This document shows positions 50,774 to 60,533 of a DNA stretch of 64,000 bases, in pieces (position 1 is the stretch's first letter; every line of letters begins with the position of its first letter). The translations under genes were made by a program, and so were the position numbers. The DNA comes from Turneriella sp942492915 (GTDB lineage: Bacteria > Spirochaetota > Leptospiria > Turneriellales > Turneriellaceae). The notes beneath the pieces are model-generated. The model did not search any database and had not been told where the DNA came from. It saw only the letters and a list, made by a program, of their open reading frames with translations. The stretch covers positions 1,364,001 to 1,428,000 of the forward strand of contig OW818662.1 of NCBI GenBank assembly GCA_942492915.1, read 5' to 3'.

Positions 50774-52678
50774 TCAACGGCCGCGGTACTTCATGTACCA
50801 GTCGCGCTGCGTCTTGCGCGCTTTGAGAATTTCGGGCCGAAGGCGGTTGGCGATATCGAAGCGCGTCAAAATCAAATCGTGTTTTTCGTCTGGATCGCTC
50901 TGCAGGTCGTAGAGTTCTTCTTTCTTCTCTTGTGCGCGGTAGATAAATTTCCAGTTACCGTCGCGCAGGCCCGAGATGTCGTTTTCCCAATCGGTGTGAA
51001 AGTATGCAAGGTTAGGGCGGTGCGCCCGCATAAGCGAGACCCCCATGAATGACGGCGGCGCGTTGATGCCGGCAATGTCGAGCGCCGTCGGCGCGACGTC
51101 GATATTGCGCGAGATGCCGGGATAGACCTTTTTCTCAGGGAACAGCTTGCGGTTGTAGACAATAAAAGGTATTGCGACATTCTCTTCGTAGATCTGCAGC
51201 GCGTGCAGGTAGTTTCCCGCGTGCTGGTAGAATGCCTCGCCGTGATCGGCGAAGATGCAGAGCAGGGTGTCGTCGAGCACGCCGGCACTTTCGAGCGACT
51301 TTACCAGTTCACCCAGCGTTGCGTCGGCGTAGTGCAGCGAGTTGAGGTATTCTTTGAGCAGCCTTTGGCTGCGTGATGCAGTTGAAGAAACCTCTTCGGG
51401 TGAATAGATTTCAAATTCGGGAAACGGGATCGTGTAAGGGTGGTGCGGCATCACGGGTATTAAGGTGATGAACCACGGTGTGTCTTTTGATTCGGCGATA
51501 AACTTCAGCGCGGGCTTGATGTATGCGCGATCGTCGATTGAAAAGCCGCTGGTCTTGATATTATCGGGTGAAGCGAGTGTCGCCATGTCGGCCTGGTAGT
51601 CGAGGCGGCGGCCTTTCAAAAAATCCCGGTAGCTCCAGTTGTCGAGACTGGCAGTATGCAGCACCGCCGTTCTGTAACCAGCGTCTTTGAAAACTTCGAA
51701 TACCGTCGGCGCGGGAAAATTCGGTTCGCTGATCGGCAGCCAGTTCTTATCGGGAGGATTATACGCCGACATGAGTGCGTTGTACCGTGCGTTGACTGAC
51801 AACGGAAACTGGCTATAGTGCCGCCGCGTGACGAAGGCCTGTTCTCGCAGCTTCTGAAAGACTGGCATCACAGGTTTGCCTTTAACAACGAGTGAAGTGT
51901 ATTTCGATGAAGTCGACTCCATGATATAAAAAATGACGTTGTAACGTTTGCGTTTCAGCGGCGTCGCCGGTATCACGGTATCGTCGATTACAGAACGTGC
52001 GCGCCACAACTCGCCGGCGGCGGCCACGGGTTCGGTCGGCAATACATCCCCCTGATTGCGCGAATAAGCACGCAGCATCGCATAGACAAAAGGGTTCGTG
52101 TGTTCACTACCTTGCCAAGCAGCCGCTTGGCGCGGCGCCGCTTCGGGAAATATCATGAAATTAAATGCGACAACAAGCGAGATCGCTGGCACCGACACGG
52201 CGGCGACGCCCAGACCGAACGCCTTGTGGCCGCGCGCATATGCGCGCGCAATGATGAGTAACAGCGAAAACAGGAGCCCAAGAGCAAATGCCCCGATTTC
52301 GGGGCTGATCTCTTTGACAGCTGAATGAAAGAACTCGGCGGCGATGGTGCCGAGACCCGCGCCAACGGTGGCAAATTCGGCCGGCTTTTCGAAAATCTGA
52401 AAATAGCCCGTGACAAAAATGAAGCCCAGCGCGAGTGCTGCGTACGCCAGATGCGCCGTGTGCCGCGCAATTCGTTCCGAAGCAGAACGCAAGAGGCAAA
52501 GCAGACCGGTTACAGTGGATATAAAAACGAGGTCGGTCAAAAGGCCCCGGCCAAAGAAGCTCAGCGCATCGCTCGAAAAGCCGCTCTGGCGTATCACGCC
52601 GATAAAGACGACGCGCCAGCAGAGGTGCCAGAAAAGCAAGAGCGCAAAAGTGCGTGATGCGTAGCCGACCATGGGCAT
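50774..52678 (-). CDS. LtaS-like membrane sulfatase/phosphotransferase
   Basis: A 634-residue protein with about five N-terminal membrane helices (to residue ~200), then an alkaline-phosphatase-superfamily catalytic domain. The nucleophile region VIFYIMESTSSKYTSL has Thr/Ser, not the Cys of true sulfatases, and FADHGEAFYQHAGN carries metal-binding Asp and His. This is the pattern of LTA synthase and phosphoglycerol or phosphoethanolamine transferases, so it may modify glycans or lipids at the periplasmic face. It overlaps the beta-propeller gene upstream by one base. Confidence 0.82.
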   Translation of the reverse strand: MPMVGYASRTFALLLFWHLCWRVVFIGVIRQSGFSSDALSFFGRGLLTDLVFISTVTGLLCLLRSASERIARHTAHLAYAALALGFIFVTGYFQIFEKPAEFATVGAGLGTIAAEFFHSAVKEISPEIGAFALGLLFSLLLIIARAYARGHKAFGLGVAAVSVPAISLVVAFNFMIFPEAAPRQAAAWQGSEHTNPFVYAMLRAYSRNQGDVLPTEPVAAAGELWRARSVIDDTVIPATPLKRKRYNVIFYIMESTSSKYTSLVVKGKPVMPVFQKLREQAFVTRRHYSQFPLSVNARYNALMSAYNPPDKNWLPISEPNFPAPTVFEVFKDAGYRTAVLHTASLDNWSYRDFLKGRRLDYQADMATLASPDNIKTSGFSIDDRAYIKPALKFIAESKDTPWFITLIPVMPHHPYTIPFPEFEIYSPEEVSSTASRSQRLLKEYLNSLHYADATLGELVKSLESAGVLDDTLLCIFADHGEAFYQHAGNYLHALQIYEENVAIPFIVYNRKLFPEKKVYPGISRNIDVAPTALDIAGINAPPSFMGVSLMRAHRPNLAYFHTDWENDISGLRDGNWKFIYRAQEKKEELYDLQSDPDEKHDLILTRFDIANRLRPEILKARKTQRDWYMKYRGR

Positions 52679-54003
52679 TACCAGCGCACAGCTCCTGTTG
52701 GTGGTCTGACAAGCAGCAAAGTATTGCCTGAACTGAGGCCGGCGACTTCGCGGCTTGCCGGGTTCGCATCAAAAATCGCGGGATGCACATAGTCATCGCC
52801 GTGATCTTGCGTGACGAAAACGAGCTTGCCGGCTTTGATATCAGCGATCAGAAAGCGCGCACCGGAGAATATGCCGCCCACGACGAGAATATCCGCTGAG
52901 GGCGCGATGAGCCGCCCGGCGTCAAAGAGCGTGCTGTGGAATATTTCTTTGCGCGTGGCGGTTTCAAATGCGTAAAGCTGCACATAGCCGCCTTCGAAAC
53001 CCGCAGAGACGAAACCTATTTTGCCATCGGGCGAAAGCGCGAGACCGCGGCTCGTTTGCCGGTCTTTCGTGTGCATGTCGTCTGAGGTGCTGAGTGGCGT
53101 GAATATGACTGCGCCTGCATTCTTGGCTTCAGAGAGCGCTGTACGTTGGTTCTGCGCCATCGCGGCTGCATCAAGCTCATGGACACGGCCGTGAGCGGTT
53201 CCAAAGATCAGACTCTTCTTGCGGGGGTTATACGCAAAGGGCAGCTGCGCGTGGCCGATTTCGAAACCCGCGGGCTGGTCCCAGTTGGCGGTTTCTTTGT
53301 CGGCGATAATTTGTACGTCTGCGGCCTTCTTGCCCGAAAAGTCATGGACAATCAGGCGCCGGTCATAGAGGTGCGGGCCATCCATATTGTGCATATAGGC
53401 GGCCAAAATACGCCTGCCACCGTCGACGAACCGGGCGCTGTCGATGGTCATCATCCAAAATGCGCCGAGCCCTGCATCCAGGTGTTCTTTCGCTGCGGCG
53501 GCTCCTGGATAGCGATTGTCTTTATTAGCGCGCTCGCTGTAGAACGTAGATTTTTCCGCGGCGAAAGTTTTCACGAGTGAACCATCGGCGCAAGACCTGA
53601 TCACCAGAAAGCGCTCTGAAGCCTGCACTGTGGGCTCTGTCTGCCCGAAGCTCAGAAAATAACGGCCATCGGGTGAGACGTCATAGATCGCAGGGCCATC
53701 GAATTCTTTCTGGTACATCATTTTTGCCGGGCTTTTCCAGAGCTGTGCGCCGTCAGATAGCCGCACTCTGAAAAGGTGAAAATCCGTCGTGCCGATGATA
53801 ACCGATTGCCCGTCGGGAAGATACCTGAAGCTGTAGATGCTCTGGCCGTCGATCTGAGGTCTTACGCGCTCGGCGACGCGCCATGCCGAGGCGGCATCGA
53901 CCGCATTCGAGCCATTGCGGTTCACCGCCGGAAAACGAAGCTTACCGCTGTCTGCACCGAGCGAGAGCCCGAGCACCGAAGCCACCAAGAGAAATCTGCG
54001 CAT
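52678..54003 (-). CDS. exported WD40-like beta-propeller protein
   Basis: A 441-residue exported protein: short signal (MRRFLLVASVLGLSLGAD), then repeated propeller blades (FRYLPDGQSVIIGTTDFHLFRVRLSDGAQLWKS, YDVSPDGRYFLSFGQ, LALSPDGKIGFVSAGFEGGYVQLYAFETATRKEIF). It may bind ligand or partner proteins in the periplasm. Its stop overlaps the LtaS-like start (TAATG), so the two probably work together. No catalytic motif. Confidence 0.8.
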   Translation of the reverse strand: MRRFLLVASVLGLSLGADSGKLRFPAVNRNGSNAVDAASAWRVAERVRPQIDGQSIYSFRYLPDGQSVIIGTTDFHLFRVRLSDGAQLWKSPAKMMYQKEFDGPAIYDVSPDGRYFLSFGQTEPTVQASERFLVIRSCADGSLVKTFAAEKSTFYSERANKDNRYPGAAAAKEHLDAGLGAFWMMTIDSARFVDGGRRILAAYMHNMDGPHLYDRRLIVHDFSGKKAADVQIIADKETANWDQPAGFEIGHAQLPFAYNPRKKSLIFGTAHGRVHELDAAAMAQNQRTALSEAKNAGAVIFTPLSTSDDMHTKDRQTSRGLALSPDGKIGFVSAGFEGGYVQLYAFETATRKEIFHSTLFDAGRLIAPSADILVVGGIFSGARFLIADIKAGKLVFVTQDHGDDYVHPAIFDANPASREVAGLSSGNTLLLVRPPTGAVRW

Positions 54004-54238
54004 AGACGTATACCGACACGGCCACTGGTCGTGACAAGACGAAAGAGCACCAGCGCCGCGAGAGATCTGGCTTTTTGGTCACCTGCCCCTGCTTCGTGAT
54101 GTGACATAAGATACCTTATGGGAAGTTGCATACAGATGCCCCGAGATGCTCAAAGGGGTTGTTCTTATGTGTATAACCCGGTTTTCGCCAGCGATTTAAC
54201 GCGCTATGCAGTGCAGCATCGATCTCAAGCCTGATGCA

Positions 54239-54748
54239 ATGAATTTGGAAATGTTACACCCGGCGGTTGTGCACCTGCCACTGGGTATCGCGTTGCTGCT
54301 GCCACTGCTGTGCCTGGTCGCGGTCTGGCTGCATTTCGGGCGGCATGAAGAAAGTCCGCTCGTATCGCGTTTCTGGTTCGCGGTAGTGCTGGCGCTTTTT
54401 ACGGCATCCGCCGGTGCGCTTCTGTCTCACTCTACAGGCGAAGCCGGCGAGCACGCCATCGAAAAGTTTATTCCCAAAGAAGCCATCAAAAAGCATGAAG
54501 ATTATTCTGAAGTTTTTGCGGCGCTTCTTTATACGATGACTGCGATCGCCTCCGTGACGCTCATTCTGCGCGGCAGACTCAAAGGTGCGGGCATCTTGCT
54601 CGTGAGCGTGCTCAGCCTCGGCACCCTGGTTGCCGGCTATTTGACAGGCAACGAAGGCGGAAAACTCGTCTATGAGCATAAGGCCGCGAACTATCTACAG
54701 CCCGATGCCAAGGCTACTAAAGTCAGGCCAAAGGCCGAATCAGAATAG
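54239..54748 (+). CDS. DUF2231-like membrane protein
   Basis: A 169-residue protein with four membrane helices. The first holds LHPAVVHLPLGIALLLPLL, typical of DUF2231, and GNEGGKLVYEHKAAN is near the end. The family is often next to haem or redox proteins, but no such neighbour is here. Start at 54239 is used; an in-frame ATG at 54206 adds poor codons. Convergent with tatC. Confidence 0.75.
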   Translation: MNLEMLHPAVVHLPLGIALLLPLLCLVAVWLHFGRHEESPLVSRFWFAVVLALFTASAGALLSHSTGEAGEHAIEKFIPKEAIKKHEDYSEVFAALLYTMTAIASVTLILRGRLKGAGILLVSVLSLGTLVAGYLTGNEGGKLVYEHKAANYLQPDAKATKVRPKAESE

Positions 54749-54752
54749 TCGG

Positions 54753-55601
54753 TTAGCCTGCGCTGCGGCGCTCGATCATGCGCACGAGCAGCGCGGATAA
54801 GAAATACAGTCCCAGCATCGGCACCATAAGAGAAAGCATTGCAAAGACGTCGGGCGGCATGACGACAATCGAAAACACGCACAGCACGACGATCGCGTGG
54901 CGCCAGAAACGAACAAAAAGCCCGCTCGAGATAATTCCCATCGACCCCAGAATCACCGAGACGATCGGCAATTGAAAACTGAGCCCAAACGCGATATGAA
55001 AACCAGTGAAGAATGAGAGATAGTCGCCAACCGTCAGATTGATCTCGGGCCTAATCGTTTCTGTCGCCGAGATGACGAGCGCAGGAGGCAACCATTGGAA
55101 GACTAGAAAATCCGCCACGGTTTTCCAGGTGACAAGACGGGCGAACAGCACGCCGCACCAGAACAAAGATACCGATGAGACGAGAATCACGCTGCCCCAG
55201 CGGCGAATACCTGCAGAAAGCGCGGGCGTGATAAAACGCCACATTTCGAAGAGAATCATGGGAAAGCCGGCGATGAAGCCTGAAAGAAGCAGCACCTTGA
55301 ATTCAATCGCGAAGTTATCGCCGAGGCGCGTGGTCATGATTTTGACCGCAGGCATGCCCGGCTCCCGCGATTTACGAATTAGTTCGGCAACGGGGCCCAT
55401 AATAAACTGCCAGACTTCACTATAGAAAAAATAGCTCAGCGTCGCAAAAAGCACGATCCACAGCGCGGCGCGCATGAGGCGGTTGCGAAGCTCGCCGAGG
55501 TGCTCAGCCATCGGCATATAGCCCTGCTCTTGTCGCATTTTTTTGATATTCGCGCTGGCTGCACGCGTTTCGTCATCTTTGAAGTTTTGGTCGAGCGGCA
55601 T
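54753..55601 (-). CDS. tatC: twin-arginine translocase subunit TatC
   Basis: A 282-residue TatC, the receptor subunit that recognises the RR motif of folded export substrates. The N-terminal MAEHLGELRNRL precedes the first helix. Six membrane helices follow, with FPMILFEMWRFITPAL as the typical loop and SFQLPIVSVILGSMGIIS as the fourth-helix region. No tatA or tatB lies nearby. It overlaps the NMO gene by one base (TAATG). Confidence 0.93.
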   Translation of the reverse strand: MPLDQNFKDDETRAASANIKKMRQEQGYMPMAEHLGELRNRLMRAALWIVLFATLSYFFYSEVWQFIMGPVAELIRKSREPGMPAVKIMTTRLGDNFAIEFKVLLLSGFIAGFPMILFEMWRFITPALSAGIRRWGSVILVSSVSLFWCGVLFARLVTWKTVADFLVFQWLPPALVISATETIRPEINLTVGDYLSFFTGFHIAFGLSFQLPIVSVILGSMGIISSGLFVRFWRHAIVVLCVFSIVVMPPDVFAMLSLMVPMLGLYFLSALLVRMIERRSAG

Positions 55602-56506
55602 TATGGCAGACTCTTTTTTACTTGTTGATACTCTTCAGCCATGCCCGTGACGATCTCACCTGCCGGGCGAATGTCATGTATCTGCGCGACACCGTGGCCG
55701 GCAGACCAGACCTCTTTCCATGATTTTGCGTCGACATTTAGCCCAGTGTCGGGTTTGAAGTCGGGGTCTAGCTTGTCGATAGAACGTTTGAGCCAGTTCG
55801 CTGGTATGCCAGAAATTTTCGGTGAATAGATAATCTCTTCAGGCGCTGAATCGATCAGCATCTGCTTGTATTCTGCGTATGCATTCGCTTCGGGTGTGGC
55901 GATCAGGCGCGTACCGAGATAAACCGCGTCGGCGCCGAGCGCGAGCGCCGCGGCCATCTGCTTGCCGTTCGAGATCGCCCCCGAGGCGACAACCGGCAAT
56001 TCAGGAATCTCGTGCTTCAGATAAGGTATCAGCGCGAACGGGCTGATGGCGCCGGCGTGGCCCCCTGCCCCTTGTGCCACGGCGATCAGCGCGTCGGCGC
56101 CCGATTTGGCGACGATGTTGGCATGCTTAAGAGTCGTCACATCGCAATAGACTTTAGAGCCGACGGATTTTGCTTCTTTAATGATGCTGCGCGGCGAACC
56201 AAGAGATGTGATCAAGAGTTCAACCTTGAACTCGAGGCAGACCTGAAACTGCTCGGCCCATTTAGGGTTATGCTCTTTATGCAGAATGAGGTTGATGCCG
56301 ATCGGCTTCGTCGTGCGCGATCTGATTTCAGTGAGGCCCGCACGCAGCTCATCGGTTGTGCGATAGTTGAGCGCTGGCATGGTGCCGATGCCACCCGCGT
56401 TTGAAACCGCACAGACAAGATCGGGGTAAGAGACGAGAAACATCGGCGCGCCGATGATCGGCAGGTCGATACCCAGCATTCGCGTCACCGCGGTTTGAAT
56501 CTGCAT
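55601..56506 (-). CDS. nitronate monooxygenase-family FMN enzyme
   Basis: A 301-residue TIM-barrel FMN protein: the N-terminal IIGAPMFLVSYPDLVCAVSNAGGIG, then QGAGGHAGAISPFALIP with the His typical of NMO, and PVVASGAISNGKQMAAALALGADAVYLGTRLIAT as the phosphate-binding end. Related enzymes oxidise nitronates or act as enoyl-ACP reductase FabK; the two cannot be separated here. Co-transcribed with tatC and downstream of engB. Confidence 0.85.
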   Translation of the reverse strand: MQIQTAVTRMLGIDLPIIGAPMFLVSYPDLVCAVSNAGGIGTMPALNYRTTDELRAGLTEIRSRTTKPIGINLILHKEHNPKWAEQFQVCLEFKVELLITSLGSPRSIIKEAKSVGSKVYCDVTTLKHANIVAKSGADALIAVAQGAGGHAGAISPFALIPYLKHEIPELPVVASGAISNGKQMAAALALGADAVYLGTRLIATPEANAYAEYKQMLIDSAPEEIIYSPKISGIPANWLKRSIDKLDPDFKPDTGLNVDAKSWKEVWSAGHGVAQIHDIRPAGEIVTGMAEEYQQVKKSLP

Positions 56507-56539
56507 GCGAACGAATGCGAAGCCGAGTTACGCCGTAAA

Positions 56540-57160
56540 TCAGGTTCCCGATGACATGATGAACGTGCGCAGATAGTCGAGGTTCTGCCGCTTGGTTGCC
56601 GACACGGCCAGAATCTCGAAAAACGCTTTTTCGCCCGCCCAGGCTTTCTGCAGCGCCGCCATCTCTTTCTGGTTCAATTGATCGACCTTGTTCAGGCATA
56701 ACAATAAGGATGTATGCCTCTGCCGTGCGATCTTCGCTATTTCAAGCTCTTCTTCTTCGGGCATGCGCCGGCAATCCATCATGAGGCAGAGCGCGCGCAC
56801 GTTTCGTTTACTCTGCAGATAGTCGAGCAGCATTTCAGAAAAACGTGCGCGAAAGACCGCCGAACTTTTGGCATAACCGTAACCGGGAAAATCCACCAGC
56901 ATCAGGCCATTCGTATCTTCGGCGTCGTTGCCAAGACGATACGCGTGCATCAGCCGTGTGCTGCCCGGACGCGACGACACCTGCGGCATCTTGTCGGCGT
57001 TGATCAGGGTTCTGAGCAGCGAAGATTTGCCGCTGTTTGAACGGCCGATGAAGGCAATTTCGGTGAGCGCCGGGGGCAAAAGTTTTGCTTCGCTGAACTT
57101 GCCGAGATATGTCGCTCGAATGCGTTCACCTTCGTTAAAGATCTTCTTGCCGGTGATCAT
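56540..57160 (-). CDS. engB: ribosome-biogenesis GTPase EngB (YsxC)
   Basis: A 206-residue GTPase of the EngB/YihA family needed for large-subunit assembly. G1 is GRSNSGKSSL, G2 and switch SSRPGSTRLMHAYRL, G3 DFPGYGYAKSS, G4 NKVDQL, and G5 VSATKRQNLD. The start at 57160 (MITGKK) is preferred; the frame is open to 57187. Confidence 0.9.
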   Translation of the reverse strand: MITGKKIFNEGERIRATYLGKFSEAKLLPPALTEIAFIGRSNSGKSSLLRTLINADKMPQVSSRPGSTRLMHAYRLGNDAEDTNGLMLVDFPGYGYAKSSAVFRARFSEMLLDYLQSKRNVRALCLMMDCRRMPEEEELEIAKIARQRHTSLLLCLNKVDQLNQKEMAALQKAWAGEKAFFEILAVSATKRQNLDYLRTFIMSSGT

Positions 57161-57215
57161 GACTATGATTGCAATACAGAACTGCAACGCGGCGACAAGC
57201 CGCCTTGCAGAAGCG

Positions 57216-57671
57216 TCAACGAGGCGCTGGCAGCTTTCGGGTCTTTTTGAAACGACGGTAGTCTGCGAGAATCTCAGCGTGGTCGAATGCCATTTGCGCC
57301 GGCAATTTGTTCAGGGCAAAAAGACCCAGGTTCTTCGCATCGTCTGCTGCCTCGGGTGTTCCCGTTGCAGTGGCTACATAGACGGCAGAAACTGTGTGCC
57401 GACGCGGGTCGCGTTTGGGTGATGAGTAGACGCCCAGTAAGGATTTTAATTTTACATCAAGGCTCGTCTCTTCTTTCGCCTCTCGCCGTGCAGCGTCTTC
57501 AAGGCATTCGCCGTAATCAACGAACCCACCGGGAATCGCCCAGCCGAATGGTTCGTGGCGGCGTTCGATCAGCACGATCTTGCCTTTTATCTCTATAATG
57601 ATGTCAACGGTCGGTACTGGATTACGGTATTCCTTTTTCCGGCGAAAAAGACCGACGATCTGCTTCAGCAT
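57216..57671 (-). CDS. Nudix hydrolase
   Basis: A 151-residue Nudix protein. The Nudix box reads GGFVDYGECLEDAARREAKEET with the REx2EE core intact. VPTVDIIIEIKGKIVLIERRHEPFGWAIPG at the front resembles ADP-ribose or NADH-type members. The substrate is unassigned. It overlaps the small gene at 57671 by a base. Confidence 0.88.
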   Translation of the reverse strand: MLKQIVGLFRRKKEYRNPVPTVDIIIEIKGKIVLIERRHEPFGWAIPGGFVDYGECLEDAARREAKEETSLDVKLKSLLGVYSSPKRDPRRHTVSAVYVATATGTPEAADDAKNLGLFALNKLPAQMAFDHAEILADYRRFKKTRKLPAPR

Positions 57672-57844
57672 CAGGTGTGCGCCGCGTTCTGCTGAGAACC
57701 CAGGCGCAACCAGATCTTGAACTTACCTGCCTTGTCTTCATGCCATTCGACTCCTGCATCTTTTAGCTTAAGCTTCAACCGGTACTTGTCCAGATTGAGC
57801 AACTTGTCGTTTATATCAGTTTCTATTGTGTCTGTGGCTTGCAT
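57671..57844 (-). CDS. small hypothetical protein
   Basis: A 57-residue charged protein (NDKLLNLDKYRLKLKLKDAGVEWHEDKAGKFKIWLRL) with no signal peptide. The start at 57844 is used; the frame is open from 57862. One base of overlap with the Nudix gene suggests co-translation. Function unknown. Confidence 0.5.
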   Translation of the reverse strand: MQATDTIETDINDKLLNLDKYRLKLKLKDAGVEWHEDKAGKFKIWLRLGSQQNAAHT

Positions 57845-57910
57845 GTGGCTCTCCGCATACAAGTATCGACAGCCACCGGGTGTGAAATTGAAGATTCAGG
57901 AAATTGTTAT

Positions 57911-57949
57911 GTCCCTTTAACTGCACTCGAAGAGACCAGTTAAAGGGAC
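57911..57949. terminator. 13-bp inverted repeat at the 3' end of ubiD
   Basis: GTCCCTTTAACTG at 57911-57923 pairs with CAGTTAAAGGGAC at 57937-57949 around a 13-base loop. It overlaps the last codons and stop of the ubiD gene, so it may end that transcript. Confidence 0.55.
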
Positions 57950-59769
57950 CATTTACCCAGCGAGGCATCGCGGCGAAAGAAACGTTCGATGCGCTGGGTG
58001 ACTTTGGGATCTTCAGTCAGCACGCCTGCATGATGGTGCTTGACCCGCGCATCGATGATGACCGGCCCTTTGCAGCCCCAGTGTTTGTGCACCACACTGC
58101 TTTCTACACCATAGATATCACGCGCGGGGTCTGATCGCGTGAAGGTCACCCAGAGAAAGTTATCGAGGTTTTGCGCAGCAAATTCGGCGTCGTCAACAAT
58201 GACGATGAGGGCAACGCCCGCTTCATCGAGCTGGCGCGCGGCAGAGGCGATCGAACGCATTTCAAATTCGCATGCCTTGTAGTCTTTAAATGCGGTTGTG
58301 CGGGCGACAACCACCCCGGGCATTGCGAGGCGCACGTCGCGAAAGTTGTAACGACTGATCGACCGAGCCGGTAGCTCACTGGCGAGATCCCGAATTTTCG
58401 GACCGTAGGCTGCGATCACGAGCTTAGAGCCTTCGTTGAGACTGCCGCCCGAATAATCGAGCGTATCCATCGTGGTGCGCGTCTGAAAATGCAGGTCCCG
58501 GGTGAAGTCGGCGCGTTCGAGAATATGCCGTAAAAATTCTTCAACACGGTGCACCGAAAGTTTTTTCGCGTCCTCTTCTGCCGCTATAAAAAGATACTTG
58601 GCGAGCGACATTTGGTTAAAACCCAGTATCGCATTTGCCTGCGTCAGAATTTCCCGCGGTTGCGGCGTCACGTAAGGCATATAGCGCTCAGAACCGACGG
58701 CTAACAGCAGCGGATGCACACCGGCTGCATCAACGGCATTCACCTCGCGCACTCCTGGTATTTCGCTTTCGATGAGACCTTGTGTGAGCTCATGAATGAG
58801 GCTACCAAAGGAAGAGTCTTCTTGCGGTGGGCGGCCGACAACCGTGAAAGGCCAGATCGCGTGGCGACGGCGCGCGAGAATCTGCTTCACGCGCAACACC
58901 GGGAAGTTGTGCGTAAGGCTGTAATAACCGAGGTGGTCACCGAACGGGCCTTCGGGAAGAGTCTCAGCTGGCGAGATCTCACCTTGAATGAAGAAATCCG
59001 CCTGGGGCGAAACAAGGTAGCCATTACGGTGCCGGTATTTGAACATGCGTCGACCGAGCATTGAGGCGAACAGCAGTTCTGAAATCGTTTCCGGTAGCGG
59101 CATCACTGCGGCGAGCATCAGTGCCGGAGGGCCACCGACAATAACGGTGACCTTCAGCGGTTTTCCCCGGCGCGCAGCTGCGGTATGGTGAATGCCGATG
59201 CCGCGGTGCAGCTGGTAATGCATTCCCATTGTTTGATCTTCGAGATAGTTGTTGCCATTCGTCTGTATGCGGTACATGCCAAGGTTCGATCGCATGATAC
59301 CCGGATGGTCGGGGTGCTCTGTATAGACGAGCGGTAGCGTAACAAAGTTGCCACCGTCTTTGGGCCACGACTTCGTCACAGGAATACGGTTGATCGAGAC
59401 GCGGTCGAATGAACCGGCAAAAAGCGCGGGCCTGGGTAATGCATGCGGGCCAATGCGAATGGCGCTCGCCAATGTACGGGGATTCAGAATTGTGAGCGGG
59501 TTCTTGCGCAGCTGCAAAACGTCACGCACTGAGTCGAACGCATCACGAAAGAGAAAATGAGCCCGTTCGGTAGTGCCAAACAGGTTTGAAACGGCGGGAA
59601 AGCCGGCTCCCTTAACGTTCTCAAAGAAAAGCGCCGGCCCTTGCTGCGCGTGTATACGACGATGTACAGCGGCCATTTCGAGATCGCTGTCGATCTCTTC
59701 TGGCACTCGCAGCAGCTTGCCGTTCTTCTCGAGGTCTTTGACAGCGTCAAAAAGAGTATTGTAACCCAT
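57940..59769 (-). CDS. ubiD: UbiD-family decarboxylase
   Basis: A 609-residue UbiD-type enzyme that uses prenylated FMN to decarboxylate aromatic or alpha,beta-unsaturated acids, typically a quinone precursor. Motifs are PLVYTEHPDHPGIMRSNLGMYRIQ, the hallmark EGPFGDHLGYYSL with catalytic Glu, and SVVHKHWGCKGPVIIDARVK. No ubiX cofactor-maker lies in the window. By family and its spirochaetal context it may act in menaquinone synthesis, but other substrates are possible. Confidence 0.85.
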   Translation of the reverse strand: MGYNTLFDAVKDLEKNGKLLRVPEEIDSDLEMAAVHRRIHAQQGPALFFENVKGAGFPAVSNLFGTTERAHFLFRDAFDSVRDVLQLRKNPLTILNPRTLASAIRIGPHALPRPALFAGSFDRVSINRIPVTKSWPKDGGNFVTLPLVYTEHPDHPGIMRSNLGMYRIQTNGNNYLEDQTMGMHYQLHRGIGIHHTAAARRGKPLKVTVIVGGPPALMLAAVMPLPETISELLFASMLGRRMFKYRHRNGYLVSPQADFFIQGEISPAETLPEGPFGDHLGYYSLTHNFPVLRVKQILARRRHAIWPFTVVGRPPQEDSSFGSLIHELTQGLIESEIPGVREVNAVDAAGVHPLLLAVGSERYMPYVTPQPREILTQANAILGFNQMSLAKYLFIAAEEDAKKLSVHRVEEFLRHILERADFTRDLHFQTRTTMDTLDYSGGSLNEGSKLVIAAYGPKIRDLASELPARSISRYNFRDVRLAMPGVVVARTTAFKDYKACEFEMRSIASAARQLDEAGVALIVIVDDAEFAAQNLDNFLWVTFTRSDPARDIYGVESSVVHKHWGCKGPVIIDARVKHHHAGVLTEDPKVTQRIERFFRRDASLGKWSL

Positions 59770-59794
59770 AATTCGCTCGGCGAATTACCAACCG

Positions 59795-60532
59795 TCAGCG
59801 TGCCATCGCGGTACGCATCTCGTAGATCGCTTCGGGAAGGCCCACAGCGAGACTGCGCGCGATGATTGCATGACCGATGTTGAGTTCGGTAATGTGCTCC
59901 ATCGCAGCGACCGCAGCCACATTAAAGTAGTTCAGTCCATGGCCCGCGTGCACTTCAAGCCCGAACTCGACGGCCGCCGCAACTGCATCTTCGAGTCTTT
60001 TGAGCTGTAGTTTTCGTTGCGGCAGGTTCGTAAAAGCCCGCGCATACGCTCCAGTATGAAATTCGATACCGCGCGCCCCGCTTTCGGCAGCTGCTTTGAC
60101 AGAGGTGCTATCGGGTTCTATGAACAGGAACACTTCAATACCATTAGCTTGAAGCCTTTCTGTGAACGATTTGACCACGCCGGAATTCTGAACGACATTC
60201 AGGCCGCCTTCGGTTGTGATCTCTTCGCGCCTCTCAGGGACTATGCACGCCGTAGAGGGTTTGAGCTTGAGTGCAATATCCAGAATCTCTTCTGAAAGCG
60301 CCATTTCGAAGTTCAGCGGAATTTTGAGATTTTTTTTCAAATCGAACACGTCGGCGTCACGAATATGCCGGCGGTCTTCGCGCAGGTGAACCGTAATAAG
60401 ATTGGCACCCGCATTCTGTGCGGTGAGTGCGAGTTCGATCAGCGCCGGATCGTTTTCACCCCGTGCGTTACGCAAAGTCGCGACGTGGTCGATGTTGATT
60501 CCCAGATCAGGTGTTTCTCGAAACGATTGCAT
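59795..60532 (-). CDS. pdxJ: pyridoxine 5'-phosphate synthase
   Basis: A 245-residue PdxJ, which joins 3-amino-2-oxopropyl phosphate and 1-deoxyxylulose 5-phosphate to form pyridoxine 5'-phosphate. It has LGINIDHVATLRNARGENDP, HLREDRRHIRDADV with catalytic His/Arg, CIVPERREEITTEGGLNV with Glu, and HAGHGLNYFNV. It follows cdaR after a base or so. Confidence 0.93.
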   Translation of the reverse strand: MQSFRETPDLGINIDHVATLRNARGENDPALIELALTAQNAGANLITVHLREDRRHIRDADVFDLKKNLKIPLNFEMALSEEILDIALKLKPSTACIVPERREEITTEGGLNVVQNSGVVKSFTERLQANGIEVFLFIEPDSTSVKAAAESGARGIEFHTGAYARAFTNLPQRKLQLKRLEDAVAAAVEFGLEVHAGHGLNYFNVAAVAAMEHITELNIGHAIIARSLAVGLPEAIYEMRTAMAR

Positions 60533-60533
60533 G

